A stretch of DNA of 64,000 nucleotides from Halalkalibaculum roseum (GTDB taxonomy: Bacteria; Bacteroidota; Rhodothermia; Balneolales; Balneolaceae), in assembly GCF_011059145.1 (NCBI RefSeq), contig NZ_JAALLT010000005.1:1-64000 (forward strand), given 5' to 3'. The notes below the pieces were generated by a model. That model did not search any database, had not been told where the DNA came from, and worked only from the letters and a program-made list of their open reading frames with translations. Made by a program: the position numbers and the translations under genes. Within the stretch, counting starts at the first letter, position 1; each line of letters opens with the position of its first letter. This document shows positions 54,848 through 63,901 of this stretch, in pieces.

Positions 54848-55906
54848 ATGCATTCTTTCCAAATTGGCATACTCGGTGCGACCGGAGCAGTTGGACAAAA
54901 ATTCATACGCTTGCTGCAGGAACACCCTTGGTTTACTATTAAAGCTCTGGGTGCCTCTGAACGATCATCCGGGAAAAAATATAGCGAAGCAGTTCACTGG
55001 ATTGAACCAATTGAACTACCTCTAGAGGTAGCTGAAATTAAAGTTGATGATTGTGATCCTTCAGCTTTCTCTGGTGTTGATTTTGTGTTTTCAGGGCTGG
55101 ACTCATCGGTAGCAACAGAAATTGAACGAAATTTTGCGGAGGCCGGAATACCGGTTATCTCTAACGCCAAGAACTACAGAATGGATGAGAGTGTACCGCT
55201 CATGATACCGGAAGTTAACCCTGGGCATGCCGATCTGATCAAGACACAGACTTTTTCAAGCGATGGAAGCGGCTGGATTGTGACGAATCCCAACTGTGTT
55301 TCTGTGCCATTGGCCATGTCCCTGAAGCCTCTGCAAGATGAATTTGGTGTCAGCTCAGTAGTGGTTACTTCCATGCAATCGGTTTCCGGTGCCGGCTATC
55401 CCGGGGTTCCAAGCCTCGATATCATAGCTAATGTAGTCCCTTTCATTGGAGGAGAAGAAGACAAAATACAGACCGAGTCTGCCAAGCTGCTCGGTACCTT
55501 GGGTTCAGGAACAGTTGATTTTGCAAAAATGGATATTCAGGCAACTGCTGTGCGGGTACCTACGATCGAAGGCCACCTGCTATCAGTTTCTGCCGGTTTG
55601 TTGGATACACCCTCAACCTTAGAGGATGTCAGCCGGGCAATTACCGAATGGGAAAGTCCGATCGCAGATCTCGACCTCCCATCCTCACCTGAAAAACCAG
55701 TTAAGCTCTACACCGAAAATCGTTTCCCGCAGCCGCGCCTTCATACCGACCGTGAAGGCGGGATGCAAACGGCTATCGGGCGCCTGAGAAAAGGTACCGT
55801 ACTTGATATCGGATATGTTACCATGGCCCATAACACTGTGCGTGGAGCGGCGGGCGGTGCAATTTTAAATGCCGAACTGCTGGTGGCTAAGGAGTATATC
55901 AAATAA
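54848..55906 (+). CDS. asd: Aspartate-semialdehyde dehydrogenase
   Basis: A 352-residue enzyme that reduces aspartyl phosphate to aspartate semialdehyde, the second step after aspartate kinase. Seen: the NADP-binding GATGAVGQKF near residues 10-19, the catalytic cysteine in TNPNCVSVPLAM (Cys150), and the QSVSGAGYPGVPSLD substrate loop. The pattern around the cysteine (NPNCVS) is of the archaeal/eukaryotic-like class. It is 9 kb from the kinase gene, so expression is not shared. Starts at ATG 54848, 192 bp after the divergent glyS. Confidence 0.95.
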   Translation: MHSFQIGILGATGAVGQKFIRLLQEHPWFTIKALGASERSSGKKYSEAVHWIEPIELPLEVAEIKVDDCDPSAFSGVDFVFSGLDSSVATEIERNFAEAGIPVISNAKNYRMDESVPLMIPEVNPGHADLIKTQTFSSDGSGWIVTNPNCVSVPLAMSLKPLQDEFGVSSVVVTSMQSVSGAGYPGVPSLDIIANVVPFIGGEEDKIQTESAKLLGTLGSGTVDFAKMDIQATAVRVPTIEGHLLSVSAGLLDTPSTLEDVSRAITEWESPIADLDLPSSPEKPVKLYTENRFPQPRLHTDREGGMQTAIGRLRKGTVLDIGYVTMAHNTVRGAAGGAILNAELLVAKEYIK

Positions 55907-56033
55907 TAAAGCAGGTGACATTGGCTATATCCATCATGACTCATCTTCAGATTGGTAAAGTAGACTCATCCCGGTTTATGGAAGCATCACGAAATGTATT
56001 TATTCTATTCGGAACATTAGTAAAGAAAGTACA

Positions 56034-56435
56034 CTAGCCGGCATTCTTATCAAACTGGTCTAACTTGTATTCCGACAGCTGAAGGCGAGCCTGGGAGATC
56101 AGAGTCTCGGCTTCGTCCCTGTGCTTGCGCTTCACTTTAAGAGTGCAGGATGCTAATTCTGAACCGGGTAGATCCTTGAAGGTTTTCATGGATGTCCCAT
56201 TGAGAATGATTTTAGTGCTAAACCATCCCTTCTTAAATTCTATGGATTTCAACTCAGAAAAAGGAATCACCGTCTCTTTTAGGCCCGATTTAATCACTCC
56301 CAAGATGGAATCCTTTACTTCGAACTCCAATTCCAGCTGCTCCTTGTTGACTTTCAGCAATCCCTCTGCCTGCTGAAATCCATTGTTGATTTCAGGTATA
56401 ATGAAGGGCACGGTTTTATTGCTATTGTAATCCAT
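56034..56435 (-). CDS. Conserved-looking hypothetical protein, PH-like
   Basis: A 133-residue soluble protein without signal peptide or membrane segment. The central pattern of alternating beta strands (KEQLELEFEVKDSILG, IPFSELKSIEFKKGWFSTKIILNG, CTLKVKRKHRDEAETLISQA) with a final amphipathic helix resembles bacterial PH-like domains. I do not recognise a named family. It is on the minus strand, alone, just before the long lamin-tail gene on the other strand. Confidence 0.6.
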   Translation of the reverse strand: MDYNSNKTVPFIIPEINNGFQQAEGLLKVNKEQLELEFEVKDSILGVIKSGLKETVIPFSELKSIEFKKGWFSTKIILNGTSMKTFKDLPGSELASCTLKVKRKHRDEAETLISQARLQLSEYKLDQFDKNAG

Positions 56436-56499
56436 TTAGAGGGATGTTTTGAATGTTAGCAAGCATGATATAAAATTTTTTAAAAAATTTTGTAAGGAA

Positions 56500-56527
56500 T
56501 TGACATCTCGTCGGTCATACATATAGA
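56500..56527 (+). promoter_or_regulatory. Sigma-70-like promoter upstream of the lamin-tail gene
   Basis: TTGACA (56500-56505) and TATAGA (56522-56527) are separated by 16 bp. Just upstream lies a perfect A/T palindrome (56472-56491) that could act as an UP-like element. A start near 56534 would give a leader of about 105 nt. Confidence 0.45.
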
Positions 56528-56572
56528 CATCACAACATAAGCCGTTGTATTAGAGAGCAATAATGTCCTTAG

Positions 56573-56600
56573 GGGCGTAAATGTTGATTCATTTGCGCCC
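56573..56600 (+). terminator. Terminator-like hairpin in the leader of the lamin-tail gene (possible attenuator)
   Basis: GGGCGTAAATG pairs with CATTTGCGCCC (one T-G) over a TTGATT loop and is followed by TGTTTTATT. It lies between the promoter candidate and the ATG at 56638, so it could end transcription early or mark the end of a small RNA starting near 56534. Confidence 0.55.
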
Positions 56601-56637
56601 TGTTTTATTCCCACCTTTATTCATACAAGAGAGAACG

Positions 56638-59600
56638 ATGATTAAGTTACCCGCCCTTTTTCGTGAATGGTTTCTATCCGTTTCATCACCGGCAGCAAGA
56701 ACGGTATTGATGATTATCCTCTTATGCAAGCTGAGTTGCCTGCCCATTTATGGCCAAAGCATTAATTTTGAAGACGGGTTCTCAGACGGCGACTTCACCC
56801 AAAACCCTGCCTGGATTGGAGATACGACCCATTTTGTGGTTACCCGTGTGAACGATAACTACCAGCTCCGATTGCGGGGTGATCAGAATAACGGCGGAAT
56901 TGCTTACCTGAGTGTGCCTTCCTCGGGTACCATTGGTGACTGGGAGTTCTACATTAACTTTGAAGGGTTCGCTCCTTCCGCCGGAAACAAAGCAGAAATC
57001 GTACTGATGAGCGACATCTCAGATCTTACTGGTGCCTTCAACGGTTACGTATTGCAAGGCGGGGAAAACGGCAGCGAAGATGTCTTTCGCATCATACGGT
57101 TCGACAATGGTTCACCGGCATCGATAGTCCTTTCAGGAACCACTAATATTTCCGCCGGGGGTGACTACAGGGTGAAAGTAAGCAGAACGAATGATGGAAC
57201 ATGGATGCTTTCAGTGGCCAATACATACGAGGACTTACCTGTACCCGAAGCAACTCCTCAAATAGACAACACCTACACATCTACTGCGTATTTCGGTGTG
57301 AAGGTTACCTATTCAGCCACCCGGTATAACCGGTTCTTCTTCGATTTTAAAATTGATCTGCCGCCATTCGCTGTTCAAAATATCACCGCATCTGCATCTT
57401 CCGTTAATGTGACATTTAACAGAAATTATGACCCGTCGACTGTGCAGGCTGCTGACTTCAACACAACTCCAGACCTTGGCCCTCCTGCTTCAATATTATT
57501 CACCTCGCCTTCAACAGTGCGTCTGAATTATAATTCTAACATTCAGGGAAATCGTTATGAGCTGTCAGTAAATAACATTTGGGATGAGCATGGAGAGCAG
57601 ATAGCATTGAATAGCAGGTATGAATTTTATGTTTTCGATCCATCATTCCGAAATGATGTGGTGATCAATGAATTCATGTACGACCCTCCTTTGGGATTAC
57701 CGGAATATGTGGAGTTAAAAAATCGATCGGGTAACTACCTGAACCTGATGGGGTGGAAAATTGGAGACAAAAGCGGTACCGGTACTATCGTTCAGGACAC
57801 ACTTGTACTTGAACCCGGCAGCCTGTTGGCAATAAGTTCCGATACAGCTGCTCTTACTTTGGAATTCGGTTCCGGTAACTATTTGAGTGTCAATACAGGT
57901 AACTTTCCTTCGCTGAATAATGGAGGAGATGCCATTCGCATTCTCAATAATCAAGGAATACTGATCGATTCTCTCTACTATTATCCCGATTGGGGTGGAG
58001 AAGATATAGCAATGGAGAGGCGTTCTGTAGATGCGGTCTCCGATAAAAAAGCAAATTGGGGCGACTCCCCACAAGGTATCGGTACCCCGGGCTCCCCTAA
58101 CCTTGTAGAGCAGGATATAAACCCGCCTGTTCTAACAGCTGTAAATGCTACAGGGGCAAACATACTGTTGCTGTCCTTTAATGAAGAACTGGACGCACAG
58201 TCAGCTACTGATGCATCACACTACGCAATAAGTCCTGCAATTGGGATTAATTTAATCTCTACTATCGCTGACAGCGTGCTAATCTACCTATCCAGTGAAC
58301 TACAACCGCTTCAAACCTACATAATATCAGTTAACGGTGTTAAAGATATTTTTGGTAATGCGATGGACACCTATTCACTGGATGTCAGATACATACCATT
58401 TGGCAGGGTAGCAACCGGTGATATTGTCATAAACGAAATACTGTACGATGAAACTGAAAATGGGTATACCGAGTTTGTGGAGCTATTCAATACCACTAAG
58501 AAGAATTTTGACCTTTCCGAATGGCTAATCGGTGATGCTACCGATTTAGCGAAGCTACCGGAAAGGGCAACTTTTCTGGCTGGTGACTACCTGGTACTGA
58601 CTGCTGACGCCGGTTTTGCAAACGGTCAGGAAAGCACTATTTATATTTCAGGCTTTCCATCACTCAACAATTCTGATGATATAATTTTCCTCAAAGATAG
58701 AGAGGGGATCACGGTTGACTCCCTGAACTATACCAAGGAATGGAGTCATGCATCGCCAGGTGTATCTATGGAGCGTAAGGATCCGTCAGGTGCCTCCAAC
58801 GATCCCTCAAACTGGAAAGAGTCAGCAGCTGGAGAAGGTCATACAGCCGGATTAGAAAATTCAGTACACCAGAGGGACCAGACTCCTCCATCCATGATTT
58901 TCGCAAAACGGGTAACGCCCGAGCTGATTTCAGTTCACTTCAATGAGTTTATTGATCCTGAACAAAATACTGTATTTGATATGGATGGTTCCGTGATGAG
59001 TATTGAAGGATTTGAAGTATCAAATGCCAATCGCATTTTGCTAAAAACGCCGGTTTCTAAATCCCGCATCTTATCACAAGTTATTACTGCACGTAATCTT
59101 CGCGATATGGTTGGGAATAACACTACTAATCAGTCCATACCTCTCGCCCGGAAAGTAGCACCGGGAGATGTTGTCATCAATGAAATCATGTATAATCCAA
59201 TAAGTGATTCCGAGGATAACCTTCCAGATCAGTCAGAGTATGTGGAACTGAAAAACACGCGGGATTATGCAATCTCCCTGGAAGGAATATACCTGCGCGA
59301 TGCTACAGACGAAAATGGTGAAGTGCGTTCCTTAAATCCGGTCTCATCAAAGTATAAGTGGATTCCGGCCGGAGGGCTGGCCCTGATCTATTCTGATGAA
59401 AAGGAAGCATTCACTGAAAGTAAAATTGCAAGTTTCTTCGGTCTGCAAGTGGATAACACCCTTAATTTGCGCATTGACCGAAGCAGCCTAGGATTAGCCA
59501 ACGACCGGGATGCCATCTATCTGGCCGACCCTTCAGGAACTACTATCGACTCAGTATTCTATGAGGAGAGCTGGCAAAATCCGAACCTAATAGATACGCG

Positions 59601-60060
59601 AGGAATAGCACTGGAGCGTATCAATCCATTAGGCCCCAGCAGTGATCCCTCAAACTGGAGTTCCAATACCTTACTACTGGGTGGCACGCCGGGCTCTGAA
59701 AATTCTATCTTCCAGGTTACCGCGAATCAGCCCGAATCTACCGGAATAAGCTTCAGTCCGAACCCTTTTTCGCCGGACGATGACGGCACAGATGATCATC
59801 TGTTCATCAACTACAAACTGGATCAACCCGACTACCTGCTGAAAGTTCAGATATACGATCGATACGGGCGATTGGTAAGAAAACTGGCAGACGGAGTGCC
59901 GGGCAGTTTTGAGGGTTCGCTTATTTGGGACGGTAGAAATGATAATGGAAAGAGCAATCGCATTGGCATTTATATCGTGGTATTTGAGGCGATCAATAGT
60001 ACGGTAGGCAGAAACAGGGCATTTAAAAAGACGGTGGTACTTGCCAGAAGGCTTCAATAG
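56638..60060 (+). CDS. Secreted multi-domain lamin-tail-domain protein with FlgD-like C-terminus
   Basis: A 1140-residue exported protein. The ATG at 56638 begins a signal peptide ending in IYGQS; the longer frame to 56581 starts inside the hairpin loop and is rejected. Three lamin-tail (LTD) domains begin near residues 340, 598 and 843, each with VINE-x-MY/LY and a later SLNNGGD or similar. Ig-like (SbsA-type) modules precede or separate them (VNVTFNRNYDPSTVQAADF, LLLSFNEELDAQSATDASHY). An N-terminal region (about 45-235) looks like a lectin/LamG-type beta sandwich. The end (about 1037-1140) has FSPNPFSPDDDGTDDHLF and YDRYGRLVRKL, a FlgD/gliding-motility-type C-terminal domain that could serve as a T9SS sorting signal. 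Probably surface exposed and adhesive. Confidence 0.85.
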   Translation: MIKLPALFREWFLSVSSPAARTVLMIILLCKLSCLPIYGQSINFEDGFSDGDFTQNPAWIGDTTHFVVTRVNDNYQLRLRGDQNNGGIAYLSVPSSGTIGDWEFYINFEGFAPSAGNKAEIVLMSDISDLTGAFNGYVLQGGENGSEDVFRIIRFDNGSPASIVLSGTTNISAGGDYRVKVSRTNDGTWMLSVANTYEDLPVPEATPQIDNTYTSTAYFGVKVTYSATRYNRFFFDFKIDLPPFAVQNITASASSVNVTFNRNYDPSTVQAADFNTTPDLGPPASILFTSPSTVRLNYNSNIQGNRYELSVNNIWDEHGEQIALNSRYEFYVFDPSFRNDVVINEFMYDPPLGLPEYVELKNRSGNYLNLMGWKIGDKSGTGTIVQDTLVLEPGSLLAISSDTAALTLEFGSGNYLSVNTGNFPSLNNGGDAIRILNNQGILIDSLYYYPDWGGEDIAMERRSVDAVSDKKANWGDSPQGIGTPGSPNLVEQDINPPVLTAVNATGANILLLSFNEELDAQSATDASHYAISPAIGINLISTIADSVLIYLSSELQPLQTYIISVNGVKDIFGNAMDTYSLDVRYIPFGRVATGDIVINEILYDETENGYTEFVELFNTTKKNFDLSEWLIGDATDLAKLPERATFLAGDYLVLTADAGFANGQESTIYISGFPSLNNSDDIIFLKDREGITVDSLNYTKEWSHASPGVSMERKDPSGASNDPSNWKESAAGEGHTAGLENSVHQRDQTPPSMIFAKRVTPELISVHFNEFIDPEQNTVFDMDGSVMSIEGFEVSNANRILLKTPVSKSRILSQVITARNLRDMVGNNTTNQSIPLARKVAPGDVVINEIMYNPISDSEDNLPDQSEYVELKNTRDYAISLEGIYLRDATDENGEVRSLNPVSSKYKWIPAGGLALIYSDEKEAFTESKIASFFGLQVDNTLNLRIDRSSLGLANDRDAIYLADPSGTTIDSVFYEESWQNPNLIDTRGIALERINPLGPSSDPSNWSSNTLLLGGTPGSENSIFQVTANQPESTGISFSPNPFSPDDDGTDDHLFINYKLDQPDYLLKVQIYDRYGRLVRKLADGVPGSFEGSLIWDGRNDNGKSNRIGIYIVVFEAINSTVGRNRAFKKTVVLARRLQ

Positions 60061-60146
60061 TGTTTGAATTTTATATACTTGAAATTAGGATTTAGGAATT
60101 GGGTCTCTTTTGTTAATTTCAAGATCAATTTTCAAACGATAGAAAT

Positions 60147-60971
60147 ATGAGTAAAAAAGGTCCCATTGGCATTTTCGATTCCGGCTATGGAGGACTCACC
60201 GTACTGAAAGAAATTGTCAATGAGTTGCCTGATTACGATTATCTCTACCTGGGTGACAATGCAAGAAGTCCGTATGGCACACGATCCTTTCAAACCATCT
60301 ATGATTATACCTTAGAGTGCGTAAAGCACCTGTTTTCACAAGATTGTCATCTTATCATACTGGCTTGCAATACGGCCTCGGCAAAAGCTCTACGAAATAT
60401 TCAACAACAGGATCTTCCTGAAATTGATCCGCAGCGAAGAGTACTTGGGGTTATAAGGCCCACTGCAGAGGTGATTGGCAACTATTCGGGAAGCGGTCAC
60501 GTCGGGGTGCTGGGTACCGGAGGTACTGTTAATTCCGAATCGTATGTCATGGAAATCAAAAAGCAGTTTCCGGAACTGACCGTTGTGCAGGAAGCCTGCC
60601 CGATGTGGGTACCGTTAGTAGAAAACGGAGAATACGACAAACCGGGAGCCGACTACTTTGTGCAGCAGCATGTGGAACGTGTTTTGGCCAAAGATCCAAA
60701 AGTTGACACCCTCCTTCTTGCCTGCACCCACTATCCCCTTCTAATGAAAAAGATTCGTGAGTATACACCGGAACATGTTTCGGTATTAAGTCAGGGCGAA
60801 ATTGTTGCGGAAAGCCTGAAGGACTATCTGAATAGGCACCCTGAGATCGATGAAAAATGTTCCAAAGGAGGAAGTCGACACTTTCTGACGACTGACTCCA
60901 CGGAAGAGTTTGATGCACACGGCAAGGAATTCTTCGGCAATGAAATAACCTCAGAATATGTACACCTCTAG
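60147..60971 (+). CDS. murI: Glutamate racemase
   Basis: A 274-residue enzyme that makes D-glutamate for peptidoglycan. Seen: IGIFDSGYGGLTVLKEI at the N-terminus, the catalytic cysteines in LACNTASA (near residue 75) and LLACTHYPLL (near residue 192), and the GTGGTVNSESY loop. Length is normal. It starts at ATG 60147 and ends just before an intergenic inverted repeat shared with the convergent phoH. Confidence 0.96.
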   Translation: MSKKGPIGIFDSGYGGLTVLKEIVNELPDYDYLYLGDNARSPYGTRSFQTIYDYTLECVKHLFSQDCHLIILACNTASAKALRNIQQQDLPEIDPQRRVLGVIRPTAEVIGNYSGSGHVGVLGTGGTVNSESYVMEIKKQFPELTVVQEACPMWVPLVENGEYDKPGADYFVQQHVERVLAKDPKVDTLLLACTHYPLLMKKIREYTPEHVSVLSQGEIVAESLKDYLNRHPEIDEKCSKGGSRHFLTTDSTEEFDAHGKEFFGNEITSEYVHL

Positions 60972-60999
60972 TTTTTGCCGCAGATCTGAACGGAAGGGT

Positions 61000-61048
61000 A
61001 CAGATTAACGAGCGATGCTGTGCATCATTTGTAAATCAATTAATCTGT
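61000..61048. repeat. Nested inverted repeat between murI and phoH
   Basis: ACAGATTAA (61000-61008) and TTAATCTGT (61040-61048) form a 9-bp outer arm. GATGC/GCATC (61014-61026) form an inner hairpin. It may terminate both convergent genes, but no T-tract is seen. The CTGAACGG/CAGATTAAC words recur at 6702-6721. Confidence 0.6.
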
Positions 61049-61060
61049 GCAAATCTGAGG

Positions 61061-62395
61061 CTACAGAAGCTTGCTGGCGAGATTTGCCAGTTCCGATCGC
61101 TCTCCTTTTTCCAGGTTGATGTGCGCATATAGATCATTATCATGCATACGGTCTACCAGGTATGAGAGTCCGTTGCTCTGGGTATCCAGGTACGGGGTAT
61201 CAATTTGAAAAATATCACCGGTAAAGATCACCTTCGTATTTTCACCGGCCCGGGTGATAATGGTTTTAACCTCATGAGGCGTCAGATTCTGAGCCTCATC
61301 CACAATAAAGATCACATTCGACAGGCTACGTCCCCGAATATAGGCCAGAGGTACGATGCGCAGCTTCTCCGTTTCCACCATCTCGTCAATTTTCTTGAAA
61401 GGCTTGCTGCTCTCTTTAAACTGGTTTTTGATGAAAGAGAGGTTATCCCATAATGGTTGCATATAGGGATCTATCTTTGATTTCACATCTCCGGGTAAGT
61501 AACCGATATCCTTATTGCTCAAAGGGACTATAGGTCTTGCCAGATAGATCTGCTGAAAATCACGCCGCTGTTCCAGGGCACCGGCCAAGGCCAGTAATGT
61601 TTTGCCCGTACCTGCCGCTCCTGTAATGGTAACCAAAAGGTTCTCCGGATTCATGATAGCCTGCAGTGCAAAGGTCTGTTCTGCATTCTTAGGTTTGACC
61701 CCATAGGCTGCCAGTTTGTTCACCGGTTCGATCAGCTCAGACTTTGAGTTGTAATACCCGAGTGCAGAACTGGAGTGATTTTTCAGAATATAAAAGTGGT
61801 TGCTCGAAGGTTTGCTCTCGGTGACTTCTCCCGGTTTCAGATTGCCCTCGCGGTAAAATTTATTGATGAGCTCGGCATCCTCATACTTCACCTCGGTTTT
61901 ACCCTTATAGAGGTGATCAATGTCCTTGACCTGTACCGTTTCATAATCTTCGGCTTCAATATTCAGCGCCCTGGCCTTGATTCTGAGATTGATATCCTTT
62001 GAAACCAGGATCACCTTTTTATCCGGCTCGTCTTCCATCAACTTGAGGGCGGAATTCAGAATGCGGTGATCGTTCTTCTGGTTGCCGAAAATGTCGGAAG
62101 CATCGACTTCACTCGACTCGTCCTTCAAAACCCTCAGCTTGCCATGGGTTCGCCCGTTGAGCGGTATCCACTGCTGCAGCATATTTTTGTCGGAAATTTT
62201 ATCAAGATATCGGATGAATTCCCGCGCATGAAGGTTGATTACGTTATTTCCTTTCTTAAAGGTATCAAGCTCTTCCAGAACGGTGATGGGGATGGCGATG
62301 TCGTTCTTCTGGAAGTTTTTTACTGCGTCATAGTCATATAAAAGTACGGAGGTATCAAGTACAAAGATCTTTCGGGGCTTCTTGGCTCTGGGCAT
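61061..62395 (-). CDS. PhoH-family ATPase with N-terminal PIN domain
   Basis: A 444-residue protein: a PIN ribonuclease-like domain (about 8-150) with FVLDTSVLLYDYDAV and the acidic residues of the active site, followed by a PhoH P-loop domain (about 225-440) with TGAAGTGKTLLALAG near 258-265 and VIFIVDEAQNLTPHEVKTI (Walker B). This PIN-PhoH fusion (PhoH2/YlaK type) is an RNA helicase/RNase in the characterised mycobacterial case. Single gene, convergent with murI. The upstream gap 62396-62683 holds only a repeat. Confidence 0.93.
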   Translation of the reverse strand: MPRAKKPRKIFVLDTSVLLYDYDAVKNFQKNDIAIPITVLEELDTFKKGNNVINLHAREFIRYLDKISDKNMLQQWIPLNGRTHGKLRVLKDESSEVDASDIFGNQKNDHRILNSALKLMEDEPDKKVILVSKDINLRIKARALNIEAEDYETVQVKDIDHLYKGKTEVKYEDAELINKFYREGNLKPGEVTESKPSSNHFYILKNHSSSALGYYNSKSELIEPVNKLAAYGVKPKNAEQTFALQAIMNPENLLVTITGAAGTGKTLLALAGALEQRRDFQQIYLARPIVPLSNKDIGYLPGDVKSKIDPYMQPLWDNLSFIKNQFKESSKPFKKIDEMVETEKLRIVPLAYIRGRSLSNVIFIVDEAQNLTPHEVKTIITRAGENTKVIFTGDIFQIDTPYLDTQSNGLSYLVDRMHDNDLYAHINLEKGERSELANLASKLL

Positions 62396-62522
62396 AAAGA
62401 TCAGGGATTAAATTGAAAGAACGTCGGTGATGATATGAATCTATTTCAACGATATATAAACAAACAATGAGAAGCAATTCCTAAAGACATCTTAATTAAA
62501 AAATAATGCGGAAGGGGAAAGG

Positions 62523-62543
62523 GGTATAGGGTATAAGGTGGAA
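62523..62543 (+). repeat. Heptamer tandem repeat, GGTATAR type (3 units)
   Basis: GGTATAG, GGTATAA and GGTGGAA, in the gap between phoH and the DUF5808-like gene; otherwise the 287-bp gap is A/T-rich and holds no gene. Confidence 0.7.
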
Positions 62544-62683
62544 GGGTAAAGCTATTTCTTTTCTTTTTAAGTAAAAATTTGGTTTATCAGATTACTTCTA
62601 ATTTAAATTAGAATTCTCGATACTATACATTCCTTGAAAATAACTTAACATAAGGCACTCCAAAGATTCATTTACAGGCTAAT

Positions 62684-62968
62684 TCAGTTTGGCAATATCA
62701 AGGCAATTAAAAACAGCATTCCGGAACCGATTAGTACCCAGGACAGAGGTTTGGCAAAGTTAAAAGTGTAGCCTCCCCCGGTTCGTTTTGGCACAATGAT
62801 ACGTGGATCATCTCTATTGGAATAGATTAAATTACTCTGCCAGTTTGAGGACTCCTTTACGTGCTCTTCACCCCTGTTCTCACGGTGCCAGCGGGAACTG
62901 ACAACAGAATTGTATACAAGCAGTACTACCAGAAATATCACGGCTACTGCTGCAATGGTCAGTTTCAT
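62684..62968 (-). CDS. Small membrane protein with DUF5808-like segment
   Basis: A 94-residue protein with an N-terminal membrane helix (about 3-20) and a C-terminal helix (about 74-92). The middle has SNLIYSNRDDPRIIVPKRTGGGYTFNFAKP, whose DDPR-hh-VPKR-x-G-x-G-(Y/W)-T-x-N-F pattern matches DUF5808, a domain of unknown function. It starts 29 bp after the rRNA methyltransferase gene on the same strand, so the two may be co-transcribed. Confidence 0.7.
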   Translation of the reverse strand: MKLTIAAVAVIFLVVLLVYNSVVSSRWHRENRGEEHVKESSNWQSNLIYSNRDDPRIIVPKRTGGGYTFNFAKPLSWVLIGSGMLFLIALILPN

Positions 62969-62997
62969 AATCGACGTACTATTACCTTTTTATAAAC

Positions 62998-63780
62998 CTA
63001 AGATCTGATTGCGAAGAGTGCAATTGCCGTGGCAATAGCGGCATTCAGACTCTCTACCTCCTTTTGACCGGGTGCAGATTCAATGCGGAGAGGTATTCTA
63101 TGCTCTGAAAAGAGTTGTGGGTCAGCCCCGTTTGCTTCATTACCGGTAAGCAGTATGGTCTTTTCAGAAGTCTTGATTTCCCTGATATCCCGGGACCCCT
63201 CTCCACCATCCAGGATCAAAACTTGCCATCCGTGATTTTCAAACTCCTTGAGCCCGTTTTGAAGCTCAAGGTTGCAATGATTCAAAGAGCCGGTAGCACC
63301 TGCTGTACTTCGCACTACTTTGGGATGAAACAAGTCAACCGTTCCTTTACCGGATAGCAGCCCTGACGCACCGAACCAAACTGCAGTACGTATCATGGTT
63401 CCAAGATTTCCAGGATCCTGAATTCGGTCTGTCGCTAAAAGAATACCGGTTTCTTCAATCAACTCAGCAACCGGCGACTCGGGAGGCATTCTACATAGAG
63501 CCAAAACGCCCTGCGGTGAATCGGTATCGCTGATTTCCTGAAAGTATCCCCGATCAATGGAGGATGTCGGATAGTAATTTGCCTTTTCATCCCACTCGGG
63601 CTGATCCCAGTAATTTTGCGACTTATCGAAGAACAATTCTGCGATTTCAACTTTACCGTTATGAATAATCTGCTCTACCGCACGAGCTCCTTCTATCACA
63701 AAGAGTCGCTCCTGCTCGCGGTATTTTCTCCTGTTGAGTTTTCTTAGCAGTGTCAGCCGGCTATTGGATATGTCTTTCAT
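62998..63780 (-). CDS. TrmH/SpoU-family RNA 2'-O-methyltransferase
   Basis: A 260-residue SPOUT methyltransferase. An N-terminal substrate-binding part (about 1-95: RLTLLRKLNRRKYREQERLFVIEGARAVEQ) is followed by the knotted catalytic domain with motif 1 RIQDPGNLGTMIRTAVWFG, motif 2 LLTGNEANGADPQLF and motif 3 PGQKEVESLNAAIATAIALF. It methylates a ribose 2'-OH in rRNA or tRNA using S-adenosylmethionine; the target base cannot be told from sequence. First gene of a pair with the DUF5808-like gene. Confidence 0.92.
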   Translation of the reverse strand: MKDISNSRLTLLRKLNRRKYREQERLFVIEGARAVEQIIHNGKVEIAELFFDKSQNYWDQPEWDEKANYYPTSSIDRGYFQEISDTDSPQGVLALCRMPPESPVAELIEETGILLATDRIQDPGNLGTMIRTAVWFGASGLLSGKGTVDLFHPKVVRSTAGATGSLNHCNLELQNGLKEFENHGWQVLILDGGEGSRDIREIKTSEKTILLTGNEANGADPQLFSEHRIPLRIESAPGQKEVESLNAAIATAIALFAIRS

Positions 63781-63901
63781 TTCAGATATTTAAGATTATT
63801 CAGTAATAATATGCAGATGCATTGGCTGGCAATATGTTCTTAAAACATAAAAACTATCCTTATCTTTAACACGAATTATTAAGCACAACAAAAGTAGCAC
63901 T

